64,000 nt of DNA from Ypsolopha sequella. Its lineage: Eukaryota > Arthropoda > Insecta > Lepidoptera > Ypsolophidae. Every line of letters starts with the position of its first letter. The stretch's first letter is position 1. Location of the stretch: NCBI GenBank assembly GCA_934047225.1, contig OW203997.1:7674417-7738416 (forward strand), given 5' to 3'. This document shows, one piece after another, positions 20,803-31,700 of this stretch. Below the pieces are notes generated by a model. It did no database searches. It was not told the origin of the DNA and saw only the letters and a list, made by a program, of their open reading frames with translations. Made by a program: the position numbers and the translations under genes.

Positions 20803-21400
20803 GACTTTTGCCGACTTCTTTCTTCCTGAAAAATTATGTTATTTAGAAGTCGGCGTATTCTCTACGATATAGTAATATAAAAACCAATATGAGAGCGGTG
20901 ACTTCTTGATAACATATGTTTCAGGGGGAAAGAAGTCAGCAAGTGTTGTTTCGGTACCATCTGTCTTTATACAATTAATTTTAACCTTTTAGTGAACGAC
21001 TGCGCTGTTACATTCGAAGTCGGTTACAATTTTTTTCCATCCATCCATCCATCAGCCCGTATTCGTCCACTGCTGGATATAGGCTTGCCCCAAATTACGC
21101 CACTCTTGGCAGTCCTCAGTCATCCTCATCCAGCTGCCACCCGCAACGTCCTTCAGATCGTCAGTCCAGCGGGCACGAGGGTGGCCTACGCTACGCTTTG
21201 CTGTACGTGGTCTCCGTTCCAATGCCTTACAGCCCCAACGGTAATCACGTCGGCGACAAATATGGCCAGTCCCATTATTTTTTTGTTAAAACTTCATTTT
21301 ATTTCAAATACAGCTCAGAGAATCGTGAGACCGCTTGAAAAACCAAACATTTGCCGAGTAAAGTTAGCAACTTTTTTTTCTTGTACTTTGCTATAATACT
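20803..21400. mobile_element. Palindromic element K, split by a LINE
   Basis: The arms TTTTGCCGACTTCTTTCTTC (20808-20827) and GAAAGAAGTCAGCAAGTGTT (20929-20948) face each other. The right flank TGTCTTTATACAATTAATTT...GTGAACGACTG...GAAGTCGGTTAC equals that of 56461-56795. Sequence after the LINE (21276 on: TTTTTTTGTTAAAACTTCAT TTTATTTC) continues where 56790 continues. The LINE at 21037-21272 therefore inserted into a pre-existing K element. Confidence 0.65.
21037..21272 (-). pseudogene. LINE RT C-terminus, 5'-truncated
   Basis: On the minus strand an unbroken frame reads GHICRRRDYRWGCKALERRP, then RARWTDDLKDVAGGSWMRMT and EWRNLGQAYIQQWTNTG before a stop at 21052-21054 and a (TGGA)n tail. The RRPR-x-R-W-x-DD-L-x-x-VAG...W...GEAYxQQW pattern is the C-terminal tail of a common insect non-LTR family whose genomic end is GCCCAGCAGTGG. 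The RT domain is absent. It sits in a T-rich site of element K. Confidence 0.8.
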
Positions 21401-21441
21401 TTATTATGTTTGGCAAGAAAACTAGATACATATAAAATACT

Positions 21442-21645
21442 ATACAAGGTGAATTTTTGATCATCGTCCAAATTTATACTGGATCAGCATCTTGAATCGA
21501 TAACAATTTCATTTTATGAATTTTGCTAAAACCATTATTGTTTCATGATGCTGATCACTTACTAAGGCTCAAATACTTAGTAATGCTTTATATTCTCTGG
21601 CTCAAGTATGAATTTGGACGATGTTCACAAATTCATTTTGTATAA
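21442..21645. mobile_element. MITE C, copy 1
   Basis: The ends are TATACAAGGTGAATTTTTGA TCATCG at the left and, inverted, the CGATGTTCACAAATTCATTT TGTATA sequence at the right. It belongs with 25074-25341 and the 62.7-63.2 kb cluster. Confidence 0.7.
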
Positions 21646-21649
21646 AGCT

Positions 21650-22190
21650 CAATAAAGCATCTTACCCGTTAGCGCAGTAACAATACGAAAAGTAAACTTT
21701 AACCTAATAACATTTGAAAATGGAAATTCAAACGTATGAGGTTAACAGCTTAACACTAGAACGCGTGGGGTGGTCAAATGTGCCACATTATTGCAGGATC
21801 AATTGTAACGACCGGCGTAAATGTCAACATGGTTTACGTACAGACTTTCGCTGTAAATCTATACCCATCGCGGATGTAGGCTGGATAACTTGAGAATCAC
21901 ATGTTCAAGTGGGGTAAGTTACCGGCGAGTTTACTTTACTCGAGAACAATACTGAACGAAAAACTCTTAAATAGATTTACATGCTCAAAACAGTTAGATT
22001 CACACACCAGAAGCAGTAGCGGTACCAAATCAACTTATAAATATCACCAAGTCTTTTCATATTAATTGGTAATAAATCGCATTTAATTTAATATAATTTA
22101 CAGTAAAACGGCGCAATAACTGGTATTCTATTAGTTCTCTATAAAACGAGATGAAACTGCCCTATTTATATAGCCGTTAAACGTTGGACT
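21650..22190. other. Spacer, possible TTAA-type element left end
   Basis: TTAACACTAGAACGCGTGGG at 21749 followed by GTCAAATGTGCCACA resembles a piggyBac-like terminus, but no matching inverted end was found near 22340-22358. It is left unassigned. Confidence 0.25.
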
Positions 22191-22195
22191 ATACA

Positions 22196-22387
22196 CATAT
22201 AGCAGGCAAAGTTATAGGGTAGTCAATCAGTGTAGGTTGCAACCTAATATAAATAAAATTTAACAACGGCAAGTCGTGTTTAGTAGCTATTACGGGGGTC
22301 TATTGGGCCTCATTTCACGCCGTTCAAACGCCTGTCAGTTAATGGGTTAACTACGGATTTGCAAGTTGGAATGGAGACATTGTGCTG
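22196..22387 (+). promoter_or_regulatory. Possible TATA/initiator promoter with a short first exon
   Basis: CATATAGC (22196-22203) lies about 30 bp before an arthropod initiator TCAGT (22227-22231). A short ATG frame (MetGluThrLeuCys, 22371-22385) then runs into a donor GCTG|GTAAGT (intron from 22388, phase 2). The spacing of TATA and initiator is canonical, but the coding part is only five codons and no second exon was identified. Confidence 0.2.
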
Positions 22388-22966
22388 GTAAGTTTTACTT
22401 GTTTGTTGTGCATAAATTATGAATTAGTGCGTGTGTAAAATACCGTTTGTCTTTTATGATTTGAAGGAAGTCACTGATACTGAAGGACATAAGTAACTTT
22501 TAATTTTTAACTGGGTATTTTGTGCAACTGTGACACAATGTGAGACATTTCAATATTTATAATTATCATTATCAAAATAAAATATTCAATACCAGCATAC
22601 TTACCTATAATTTATAATTATAAATTTTTACTTTTTATAGCATGTTATTGTAAATACTTATATCGATTGTAACTGATGCCAACCACAACTAGTGGTCGAA
22701 ATATATTTTACCAACTTATCATTACCTATATTTTGTGTTTTCGTATATATATACATACACAATTACATAATAAACAACGTTACCTTTATTTATTTGTTTC
22801 TTCTTATGTTGTTACTTTCAAACAAGCAATTATACGACAGAATAACTAGTACAGGCTTACAAGATATTTACATAAGAGCGATATTAACCTAAGTCAGCTT
22901 ATATTAGTTTTGGCAAGATTACTATAAGTGCAAGCAGCATTCAATAAGACTGATTTTAGAACGATA

Positions 22967-23080
22967 TTAAGGCGCTACGGAAAAAAATCGACACTTTTAG
23001 AACTTGCACATCTACATCAGTAAAGAAGGTATTATTTTGATAAGAAAGAATATTAATTTTGGAATCTTTTTCTAGGGATA
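22967..23080 (+). repeat. Tandem duplicate of the left 114 bp of element E
   Basis: TTAAGGCGCTACGG...TTCTAGGGATA is repeated almost without change immediately before the full element E copy that starts at 23081. It is either an internal tandem duplication or a second truncated insertion at the same TTAA. Confidence 0.75.
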
Positions 23081-23505
23081 TTAAGGCGCTACGGAAAAAA
23101 ATCGACACTTTCAGAACTTGCACATCTACATCAGTAAAGAAGGTATTATTTTGATAAGAAAGAATATTATTTTTGGAATCTTTTTCTAGGGATATGTTAA
23201 ACAGAAACGCGATTGGAAAAATTCGGCTCGATAAATATATTTATTGAAATGAGGTCCTTTTCAACACCGTTTCTCCTGGTTTGATGATTTGGAATGAAAT
23301 ATGGACTACTATTATATTTGATTAGATGGGTTTTAACAGTATCTAGGACATGGTTAAATGAAATTTTGATAGCAATTTAAGTATATTTTATATTAATAGA
23401 AAACCGACATTTTGCTACCTTTCCTCGAATCCATCCCTCTCGCACTGAGGGTTTTTTTGCATATAGAGTAACAGAGACGCTAAAACATTTACATATCGCC
23501 TTGAA
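23081..23505 (+). mobile_element. TTAA-flanked element E, copy 2
   Basis: A full-length relative of 3383-3817, with the same ends (right end ATATCGCCTTGA, one change from TTAA) and the internal blocks CTCTCGCACTGAG and CTCCTGGTTTGA. Confidence 0.75.
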
Positions 23506-23509
23506 CTAA

Positions 23510-24240
23510 AAACACTTGTAATTTGTGCCCAAATCCAGGCTTAGACGATGATATAGGAGTGATATAAGAGCATTTTTTTGCTTTGGGCCATAGTTGGCAA
23601 AAATTTTAATTGCACCATAACGCTGAAACCGCAATGACATGCGCAAGCGCCACTTGTCGTAACCTCGCATATTTGGTAACCGAGAGTGATTCATAGACCG
23701 ATCACCGAGAAGGTGGGCGAGCTACATAGTCACCACTGAGCCACTGGGTCTTTTGTAATGCTGTCTACGAAAGCGCTCTGAGGAGTCAACGATCGTGTAC
23801 TTTACCCTTACAAAAATTAAGGCTGTCAAATTATATGATGTTTAGGATAGTCGCTATTGAAACGACATGTTTTACTAAACATTACTGAACAATATTTCTT
23901 ACAAAACAGATCTGCGCAAAAACCTTGAATTCCATAACAAACCCACTTTTAAAATAGTAAAAATAAGTGATTTTATACTATTATGGGTAGTGTATTTTAT
24001 TTTTTATTTTTTTATTCAGGGAATAAGGGGAGAACCCTTAGCATGCATCGAAAGGAATATTTTTTTTACAGTAGCTAAGTGATTAAATAAATAAAGGTAC
24101 TCGTAATCCCAAGTTTCAATTGAATATATTGTTTTTATACATTTGTAGAAATTAATTCATATATATATATTTTTAATGTACAGTAAGTATTGATATTTTC
24201 ATTTTGTAATTAGCCTTATATTTGTATAATTCTTTGTTGT
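23510..24240. other. Unassigned spacer
   Basis: AT-rich sequence with no gene, terminal repeats or recurring blocks recognised. Confidence 0.45.
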
Positions 24241-24405
24241 TTTCCTTCTCTGTATACAAGTGTATAATTACTTATTTTATGTTAATTTTTCCTAATATGA
24301 TGGTTTTGCTGTCAGAAATCTCTGTTTAGAGATAAACTCGCCAATGTGCATCTCTTTTCACTGTAATTTTGTTTATGTTTATATTTCCGTCTGTATACAA
24401 TAACG
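24240..24405 (+). repeat. LINE 3'-end repeat, copy 2 (decayed)
   Basis: It retains GGTTTTGCTGTCAGAAATCT, TTTAGAGATAAACTCGCCAA and TGTATACAATAA in the order seen at 8890-9085. Confidence 0.5.
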
Positions 24406-24582
24406 GCCCGTGGACCACTTTGCTGTTAACCGCAAAGTTCGCAACCACTGCTTGATAACTATATTAAATTTGTGTGAGCAGATATTTTCCATTCTGAACT
24501 ATCTAAAAAGCAAGCATTGTTCTCAGTTAAAAGATGCACATTTAGATGTAACACTGCACAAAATGCGGCCCTCACTGATCCC

Positions 24583-24790
24583 CTGGTAGATAGATAGATA
24601 GATAGATATAACATTTATTTCCCAAAAACACGACACATACATACAAAAAACAAAGTATAAAAGAAAAAAAAAGTTAAAACACAAAAATAAAGTAAAATTT
24701 ATCCTAGTGGTATGATTGTCGCGGAAAAGAGAAAAAGGCTCCGACTCAGCATAATGCCGCAAACCGAAATCTACGACGCTGTTATTCTGT
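24583..24790 (-). repeat. LINE 3' UTR with (ATCT)n tail
   Basis: On the minus strand a GC-richer stretch leads to GGGAAATAAATGTTATATCT and a tail of ATCT units (24587-24608). A tetranucleotide tail behind an AATAAA motif is the usual end of CR1/Jockey-like LINEs. No coding block is recognisable upstream. Confidence 0.5.
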
Positions 24791-25073
24791 CGTCACCTGC
24801 AGAGAGCCGCACGAATTCCATCGAGAGTGGACAATTATTGTTTATTTAATGTGTAAATGTGTATGTGAGTATAATGGTTGTGTAATTTGTATAGCAGTAA
24901 GTATAACAATTTTGGCTAAATATATTAAATAAGAGAATGTCCTGACTGACTGGTCTATCAATGCCCGGGCCAGCTGATTGAACCTAGGAACATAAATTTG
25001 GACTGTGGGTTTCATCTGTGACACGCAGACATCCCCAAGAGATAAAAATATAATAATAAAGATGTGGCATATA

Positions 25074-25341
25074 TACAAGGTGAATTTTTGATCATCGTCC
25101 AAATTCATACTGGAGGCCTGATAAGTGATCAGTATCTTTAATCAGTAACAATTTTTGTGAAATTCGTAAAATGAAATTTCGGCTTCCCATAGAAATTCAG
25201 TTCCAGTTCGAGTGAATCACTATGGGGAGTCGAAATTTCATTTTACGAATTTCACCAAAATTTGTATTGATCCATGATACTGATCACTTACCCAAGCCAC
25301 CAGTATGAATTTGGACGATGATCAAAAAGTCACCTTGTATA
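25074..25341. mobile_element. MITE C, copy 2: nearly complete 268-bp palindrome
   Basis: The whole element folds on itself: TACAAGGTGAATTTTTGATC ATCGTCCAAATTCATACTGG at the left and the complement at the right, with complementarity persisting through GTAAAATGAAATTTCG near the centre (about 25190-25245). It is flanked by TATA on both sides. This is the best reference for the family. Confidence 0.8.
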
Positions 25342-25344
25342 CAT

Positions 25345-26628
25345 ATATTATAAGGTTGCTGACCCCTGCAATAAAGAAAAAGAAATAAAGAATTGAATAG
25401 CCACACACTGCACACCCCCTTTTCACTAACGTTTAACTTGGTCTATGGAGCCCAAATACACGAATTTGATCTCCTTTACTGAGCAGTAATGGTAAAGTAT
25501 ACAAATACTACGCACAAAAATTATGTGAACTCATCGTTTCATGTCCTGACGGAGATCAAACTCATACCCTCCTACTTACTGAACGTGCTCCCGCTGCTAC
25601 TTGATAAGTTTAGGTGTGTGTTAGTCCTGCCTGCAATCATGGCGTCAGTGTGCTGCAGTGTTACCACCTTGGTTTTTGAAAAAGAACAGTTGGACAAGCT
25701 AGAAATGGCTAGATTTAGCAAATTTTGCCATCAAAAGTGCTTTCATGGTGGAAAATTAGTTAGTATTCTGTACTCACAGTTGCATTCGCATATGTTCCGA
25801 AACATAACAAATTAAAAATTCAAACAAAGTTTTTAAATTGTTTATTTGAAATGTAGTAAGTAATTTCAGAAAATGCAACAGAGTAATTTAAACTGAGTTA
25901 TTGAATTGTTAAAAATCTTACCTGCTGAAGCAGAAAAAGTTTAACATTTGCGTTTTTTACGGATTTGAACGAATATTTCAAATTAATCCTACAGTTTTTT
26001 ATTATTTCAGTAGGCACCTTGTGTGAATAGCAACTCTCTCAGTCGTTTTAAACCCCATCGTATATGTAGTATGGATATCATTGTTTTTAGCCGCATTTTG
26101 TTTCTGGTTTTAGTTTTAATTAGGTTCACAGAATTATAAATATACACATAACGAAAAGGGCTAGATTGCTTTTTTCGGGCTAAATCATCAAAAAACGAGT
26201 TCAACTACAGCAGAAGTTGCTAGATCTAGCCCGAAAGGGCTAAGGTGGCAACACTGGTGTGCTGCAAGGAGATGCTGTTTCGGGTCGAGCGTGGGCGGCA
26301 GCGGCGTCCGGCGTGAAAGTACTATGCGGTCTGAGATAGACGTACTGTCTATGACATAGACTCTTGTTCTCGCAATCCAAATAAACCAACTGTTGGTCTG
26401 GGCATAGACGACGATTTTCTTATGACAACCGCATAAAGACTAGAATAGGTTGCATAAGTCGATTTGAAGGGTAAATAAGTTCCAGTGTAACATAATAATA
26501 GCGTCTCTATTGTTGCGAAGATCATATCGTTTGATGGAAAAGGTAAATATCTTATTCTATTGTCGTAGTCGATTGACACGTACAAATTTTTCACAGTATT
26601 AGTTGCGAATATAGTATAAATAATATAG
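25345..26628. other. Unassigned spacer
   Basis: A 108-codon plus-strand frame (25489-25815) matches no family I know and lacks splice or polyadenylation context. A short inverted pair of CGGGCTA motifs lies around 26160-26240 next to GGTGGCAACACTG. No gene is called. Confidence 0.4.
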
Positions 26629-27115
26629 TAATATTTATTGCATATGGATTTGTGCAGCTTTTGCTCGATCTAGGGACCCTTAGGGAAGCTCAGCGTCCCC
26701 GTTGGTAAAAACATAATTCCCTAAACATTTTGAAATTTTTATGGATGTGTGAATGGCAGCTTGTTTTTGTATAATGTGTAAGTTTAATTAAGCATTTAAC
26801 ATGTCGCTGTATCTATGTAGACTTTTTGCGACTATACCTGTTGCCCCTAACACTATGACTGTGGTCGAAGTTTTCCATAATATTTCAGTTTTAAGTAGGT
26901 GATATTTACTTAATATTTCTATTTCTTTAGTTTCAATATTGTAGTCTGAAGGTACCGTTATGTCTATTAAAAGTGTTTTGTTTATGAATTTTGTCTATTA
27001 ATACAATATCCGATCTGTTGTAAATACTTGTGAACTACTGTGACATCGGTTTGGATAGGTATTTCTCACTTAATTTTTGCCGTTTCATTTTCGATAACTT
27101 GAGGTTGTCAGGTGA
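26628..27115 (-). pseudogene. LINE C-terminus with restriction-like endonuclease remnant
   Basis: On the minus strand the residues PQVIENETAKIK*EIPIQTD, then NRSDIVLIDKIHKQ, a one-frame shift, LLIDITVPSDYNIETKEIE and ILWKTSTTVIVLGATGIVAK SLHR end at a TAA (26788-26790). The order '(R)PDIVLIDK ... LIDIxVP ... K ... KY..L ... VIVxxxGxVxKSL' is the C-terminal restriction-like endonuclease region of a non-LTR element (R2/R4/Dong-like group, by my recognition). The expected PD is SD here, and there is one stop and one frameshift, so the copy is dead. A 3' UTR of about 160 bp follows. Confidence 0.65.
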
Positions 27116-27119
27116 TGGT

Positions 27120-28090
27120 GCCCCCTAATTATGAAACTTCAAAGTTGTATAACTTAGTACTGCCCAGTGTACGTATTAAACAATATTGTTGTGTCTTTTT
27201 ATGTAATAAGACTAATAAGCGCCGGCTAGTGAAAAACTATATATATGTATATATAATATAGTAATAAATATAGTATAGTAATAAATTATTAACTACACTC
27301 GAAAAATGGGTATAGCTAAATTATTTATTACCTATAAATAGCATCATTACAAAGATGTGCAAATTTTTTAAAGTAATTTTTTAGATTTAGTATAATTCCT
27401 CAGGATTCTATTTTTTTCTTATTCGACAACTGTGATAGAACATTCACAATCTATACATTGGTGTACTTTAGGTACAGACGCCTGCAGTTCACGCTTCTTC
27501 TTTGTAAACGATTTTAAGGGATACGACCCTTCAATAGGAACTGCCATTAGCTTGTCATTCTGGCGACCGTATGTGAAACACTTGATTTTTTTAAACTTTT
27601 TACTCCAAACAAGACTAGTTTTCGTCATTCTCTGTTGCCAAAATGTTCACGAAGGTATGATATGATAACTTCCGTTTGACGTTTGAAGTCGTACCGCCAC
27701 CATGAGTCACTGTATCAAAACTTGGCGAGTTGGAGTCATGGCCGAATTCTGGGCGACCTCGAGCCTTTTACAGGCAATAGATGATCTTACGATCTTACTT
27801 ACATAATGATTTGTGACTAACGTAGCGGATGCCGTTAACCTGCCGCCTTAACGTGCTTGCGGCTCCGACATTGTCGGCGTTTTTTAGACAGCTTATTGTG
27901 AGCAGAAGTAGAAGTTTGGGAAAAAGGATAAAATTTAAATAAAGGGCAAGATATTGATATCAACCATTTTACTCTGCTTTACCCTGATCTCGTATTTTCG
28001 CTAAAATGGGACACTGAATCATACACAAATCCTTCCAAATATTAGGTAACTTATTCACTGTACAGCACTTTTCTGTGGTTGAATAAACCA
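27120..28090. other. Unassigned spacer
   Basis: Two opposing frames overlap at 27419-27665 and share no recognisable domain. A GC-richer stretch at 27690-27890 has no donor or acceptor linked to an open frame. Confidence 0.4.
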
Positions 28091-28092
28091 CT

Positions 28093-28516
28093 TTAAGGTG
28101 ATATGTAAAAGTTTTAGCGTCCCTGTTACTCCATATGCAAAAAATCCTCAGTGCGAGAGGGACAGATTCGTGGAAGAGTAGCAAAAAGTCGGTTTTTTGT
28201 TAATATAAAATGTAATGAAGTTGCTATCAAAATTCTGTTTAATCAGGTCCTAGATACCGTTAAAACCCATCTAATAAAATATAATTGCAGTCCATATGTC
28301 ATTGTAAATTTTCAAACCAGGAGAATTAGTGTCGAAAAAGACCTGATTTCAATAAATATTTCTATTGAGCCGAATTTCTCCTATGGCATTTCTGTTTTAA
28401 CAGATCCCCAGAAAAAGAATTCAAAAATAATATACTATTTTATCAAAATAATACAATATTAACTGAAGTAGATATGCAAGTTCTTAAAGTGTCAATTTTT
28501 TTCCGTAGCGCCTTAA
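28093..28516 (-). mobile_element. TTAA-flanked element E, copy 3 (inverted)
   Basis: The reverse complement of 3383-3817; the ends are TTAAGGTGATATG and CCGTAGCGCCTTAA. The 103-codon frame inside is the antisense partner of the frame in copy 1 and is a by-product of the repeat. Confidence 0.75.
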
Positions 28517-29139
28517 ATATCTAGTACAGAGTTATTTAATAAATACGACATATTTCAAAATGAAAAAAAAATGTTTTTGTTGCATCATTTAAGTATCTTC
28601 TTACCAAATAATTTACAAACAGATTTGGACAAATGTGATTGAATGATAAATGACTCAATCCCAGACCTACTGCAGAGGATGGCACTTTATTACTAAACTC
28701 ATCATTCACGAACGGATCCAGTAGGTGGTGGCATTCTAATACATTCTAATTTGGTGAATCAATTACCTGTCAGATTTCGGTTTGTTCTGGAATAGTTTAA
28801 CTAGACTACAATGAGCTTGTTTCCTATACTGAAGCATCAGTAGGTATATTTTTAATGGTAATATAATTAATAACTTAACGCAAAGTGCAAAATTTTTTTT
28901 AATTCAACTTATTACCGAATTTAGCGAAAGCAATATTTATTTATCACTTTTAGTATGTCAATCTTTGAATGCCAATAACTTCGTAATTTTTTTAGATATC
29001 GAAAAGTAATTTTTTTCATAAAAATCTTCATTAACAAGCTCATTTAGCCTAGAAAGATGTATAACTGCCTTCGGTGTTTATTTTAAAATACATAGTTTTA
29101 CATAAATACTTTGTTAAGAGCTTGAGAAGCCCTTTTGAT
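28517..29139. other. Unassigned AT-rich spacer between two TTAA elements
   Basis: Nothing recognisable apart from A- and T-runs. Confidence 0.45.
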
Positions 29140-29528
29140 TTAAGGCGATATGTAAAAAAAAGAGATGCTTCTTTTTAGTGTATTTCATGAAATACACGGA
29201 AAAATTTACAAAACTTCTGGTTTATGCATTTTGACATGTTTGAATAAATTTTCCTCGATAGAAATAATTGTTTAAATGAGGTCTTCAAACGCACTTTTTC
29301 TCCTCGTTTGACGAATAGGAACCATATACAGAACTCAAACATATTTTATTAGGTGTGTTTCAACAATATCTAGAGGTTTGATATTTGAAATATTGCTAGC
29401 TATTTTAGTTTTTTTTTTTATTATAAAATTAACATTTTTCGCTTTCACCCTGGATACGCCCCTCTCGCACTGAGCGTGTTTTTGCTTGGAGTGACAGTGA
29501 CAAAAATAAAATTCGCATAGCTTCTTAA
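29140..29528 (+). mobile_element. TTAA-flanked element F, copy 3
   Basis: TTAAGGCGATATGTAAA at the left and TTCGCATAGCTTCTTAA at the right, with the family's internal blocks; slightly shorter than 13116-13534. Confidence 0.75.
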
Positions 29529-29736
29529 ATAATTTCTGCACTTTTCTTTGCGATTTTATTTTACTCAAATGTAACAGGCAGTAATTCACAAAAAAGTTTA
29601 AAATAAATATACTGACCGATGGTGCAGTCACAGAAGGTCTAGAATCAATTATTATAGGTACTCAGAATATATAGGTAATTTGGAATACTTGAAAACCGAA
29701 TACTGCCAAAGCTCATTATTTATTTCGTTCTACTAT

Positions 29737-29860
29737 ACCGAAATAACACTTTTGCCGACATCTTTCTTCTTTAAACATACATATTATGCTCTCTAGAAGT
29801 CGGCGCTCCCGTATAATTTTTTTTTGTTTTTATATCACAGGAAATGCGCCGATTTTAAAA
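29737..29860 (+). mobile_element. Element K fragment
   Basis: CCGAAATAACACTTTTGCCG, the ATCTTTCTTC block, CTCTAGAAGTCGGCG and AGGAAATGCGCCG follow the order of the left arm of K at 56536-56660. The right arm is missing. Confidence 0.55.
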
Positions 29861-30385
29861 CAAAAATAAATGAAGAGTTATATCAAAATACTTTTGAGCT
29901 GTTATGGTTATAATGTTTTACCTTGAGGTCAAATATCATTTTGAGGATCTACAGTAATTACAAATTTACTTTCAGCGATTCCATACTTAGGAACAATACT
30001 ATTTTGTATTAATTATAATCAGTAAGTTTAACATGAGTTTAAGCCGATTCGCTAGCGACTGCGTAAAATATTTATATAAGAAATTGTATATACTTTTACG
30101 TGAGGAACCAGATTTTTTTATACAAAATAATGGCGTTATTAAATTTTTTTTTTTTGCTTCTGTGGTTGTCTGCCTGCCAAACTAATGTAAGCAATAAGTT
30201 ATCTCAGACAAGTAATCCAGAACGCGAAATATCAATAAAATACTTTTGTCAAAATATTTTGATAGTACTACCATATAGTATATTATAAATTATGTTGGTA
30301 AAGTCATCGATATATTTACTCGTACATACATTTTTTTTTTAATTATATACGCTATAACAGCTTTTAAAGTTTTTTTTTTTAAAGA
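29860..30385. other. Unassigned AT-rich spacer
   Basis: Includes long T-runs; the 62-codon frame at 30100-30288 is hydrophobic by composition and not supported as a gene. Confidence 0.4.
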
Positions 30386-30580
30386 TATAAATATACTGAT
30401 AAATAAGATATACAAATATAATTAAATCTCCAGATATATTTCGGGTCCGGGCATCAGTTGAGTATCTTAATTCTTATATATAATTTATATATATAATATA
30501 AATTCTTATATTCTTATATAATAATAATATATCTTGAGATTTAATTATATTTGTATATCTTATTTATCAGTATATTTATA
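30386..30580. mobile_element. Near-perfect palindromic element, 195 bp
   Basis: The left arm 30386-30440 and right arm 30527-30580 are complementary with virtually no mismatch over about 50 bp (TATAAATATACTGATAAATA ... AATATAATTAAATCTC). The loop contains CAGATATATTTCGGGTCCGG, linking it to the GAGATATATTTCG family. Such preserved arms indicate a recent insertion or gene conversion. Confidence 0.7.
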
Positions 30581-30825
30581 CATAATTTATGAAGCTCATC
30601 AAAATTACAAATTAAAATTTATTGTCCTACCATCATAACATAAACAAAACTTTCATTCAATTACTAAATGTCAACGACCAAATTTCTAATGATACCTACT
30701 TCTGTAAGTAGGTTCAGTCAGTAATAATAATCTCTTTTATTCGAGAAGGATAAGTGGGTGTCTTTAATGGACGACCTTGTATTGAAAGTGAAACTATTGT
30801 ACCTACTTAATGGCACATAGGAACT

Positions 30826-30988
30826 GCGGGTCTACCGCGTAATTCCGATTTTCATCAACATCAACTTGAGATTGAAATTTTACGTGCGTGCGACGACGCC
30901 CGCCTAACATGCCATCTCTTTTGCACGCATGTCAAATTTCAATCTCAAGTTGATGTTGATGAAAATCAGACTTACGTGGTAGACCCGC
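30826..30988. mobile_element. Palindromic MITE, GCGGGTCTACC termini
   Basis: The left arm GCGGGTCTACCGCGTAATTC ...TTTTCATCAACATCAACTTG and its complement ending GGTAGACCCGC pair over about 57 bp with few mismatches. The loop is short and GC-rich (GCGACGACGCCCGCC). It is non-coding. Confidence 0.75.
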
Positions 30989-31032
30989 TGATCTTCATGA
31001 AAATGTAAAGAAATAGTTCCTTGCTTGCTTTT

Positions 31033-31333
31033 AGGGTTCCGTACCCAAAGGGTAACCAACGGGACCCTATTACTAAGACTCCGCTGTCCGTCTGTCTGTC
31101 CGTCTGTCCGTATGTCACCAGGCTGTATCTCATGAACCGTGATAGTTAGACAGTTGAAATTTTCACAGATGATGTATTTCTGTTGCCGTCATAACAACAA
31201 ATACTAAAAAATAGAATAAAATAAATATTTAAGGGGCTCCCATACAACAGACATGTTTTTTTGCGGTTTTTATAGATTATGGTACGGAACCCTTCGTGCG
31301 CGAGTCCGACTCGCACTTGGCCGGTTATTTTTT
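31033..31333 (+). repeat. AGGGTTCCGTACCC repeat, copy 2
   Basis: Full-length match to 1036-1360 with a shorter CTGT tract; it ends CGAGTCCGACTCGCACTTGG CCGG followed by a T-run. Confidence 0.85.
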
Positions 31334-31389
31334 TGTACTGAAACTAATATAAGTAGATCAATGATAGGACAAGTAAGTAAGTACCAAGA

Positions 31390-31700
31390 CGATCAATCAA
31401 TCAATCAAAATTATTTATTTGTAGATGTATAGTTAAGAAAGATATTACAGTTTTTGTCATATCCCATTATGATCTGCCGCTAAGGCGTACAAAATTAAAG
31501 CAATAGATATAAAGTATAAAATTAAATTAAAATTAAGTTTGCCATTGTCATTAGTATTACAATATTAATAGATATATATTTATTTTTCACTGTGGAATAT
31601 TTTTATTTAAAAATATAAAACTTAAATAATATTAAAAAACTAGACTACCTATAAATTAATATAAATATAAAAGATAAAACTATACCTAACTAAATGAAGA
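31390..31700 (-). repeat. LINE-like 3' UTR with (TTGA)n tail
   Basis: ATCAATCAATCAATCAAAAT at 31392-31411 reads on the minus strand as an AATAATTTTGATTGATTGAT tail after AT-rich UTR-like sequence. No coding sequence remains. Confidence 0.4.

Noticed and set aside
21749..22358. piggyBac-like MITE between TTAACACTAGAACGCG and CCCATT-type TTAA end
   Set aside because: The two ends do not form inverted repeats of each other; the left end alone is not enough.
25489..25815. 108-codon plus-strand ORF
   Set aside because: No similarity recognised, no splice or termination signals; the length is not exceptional for 64 kb searched in six frames.
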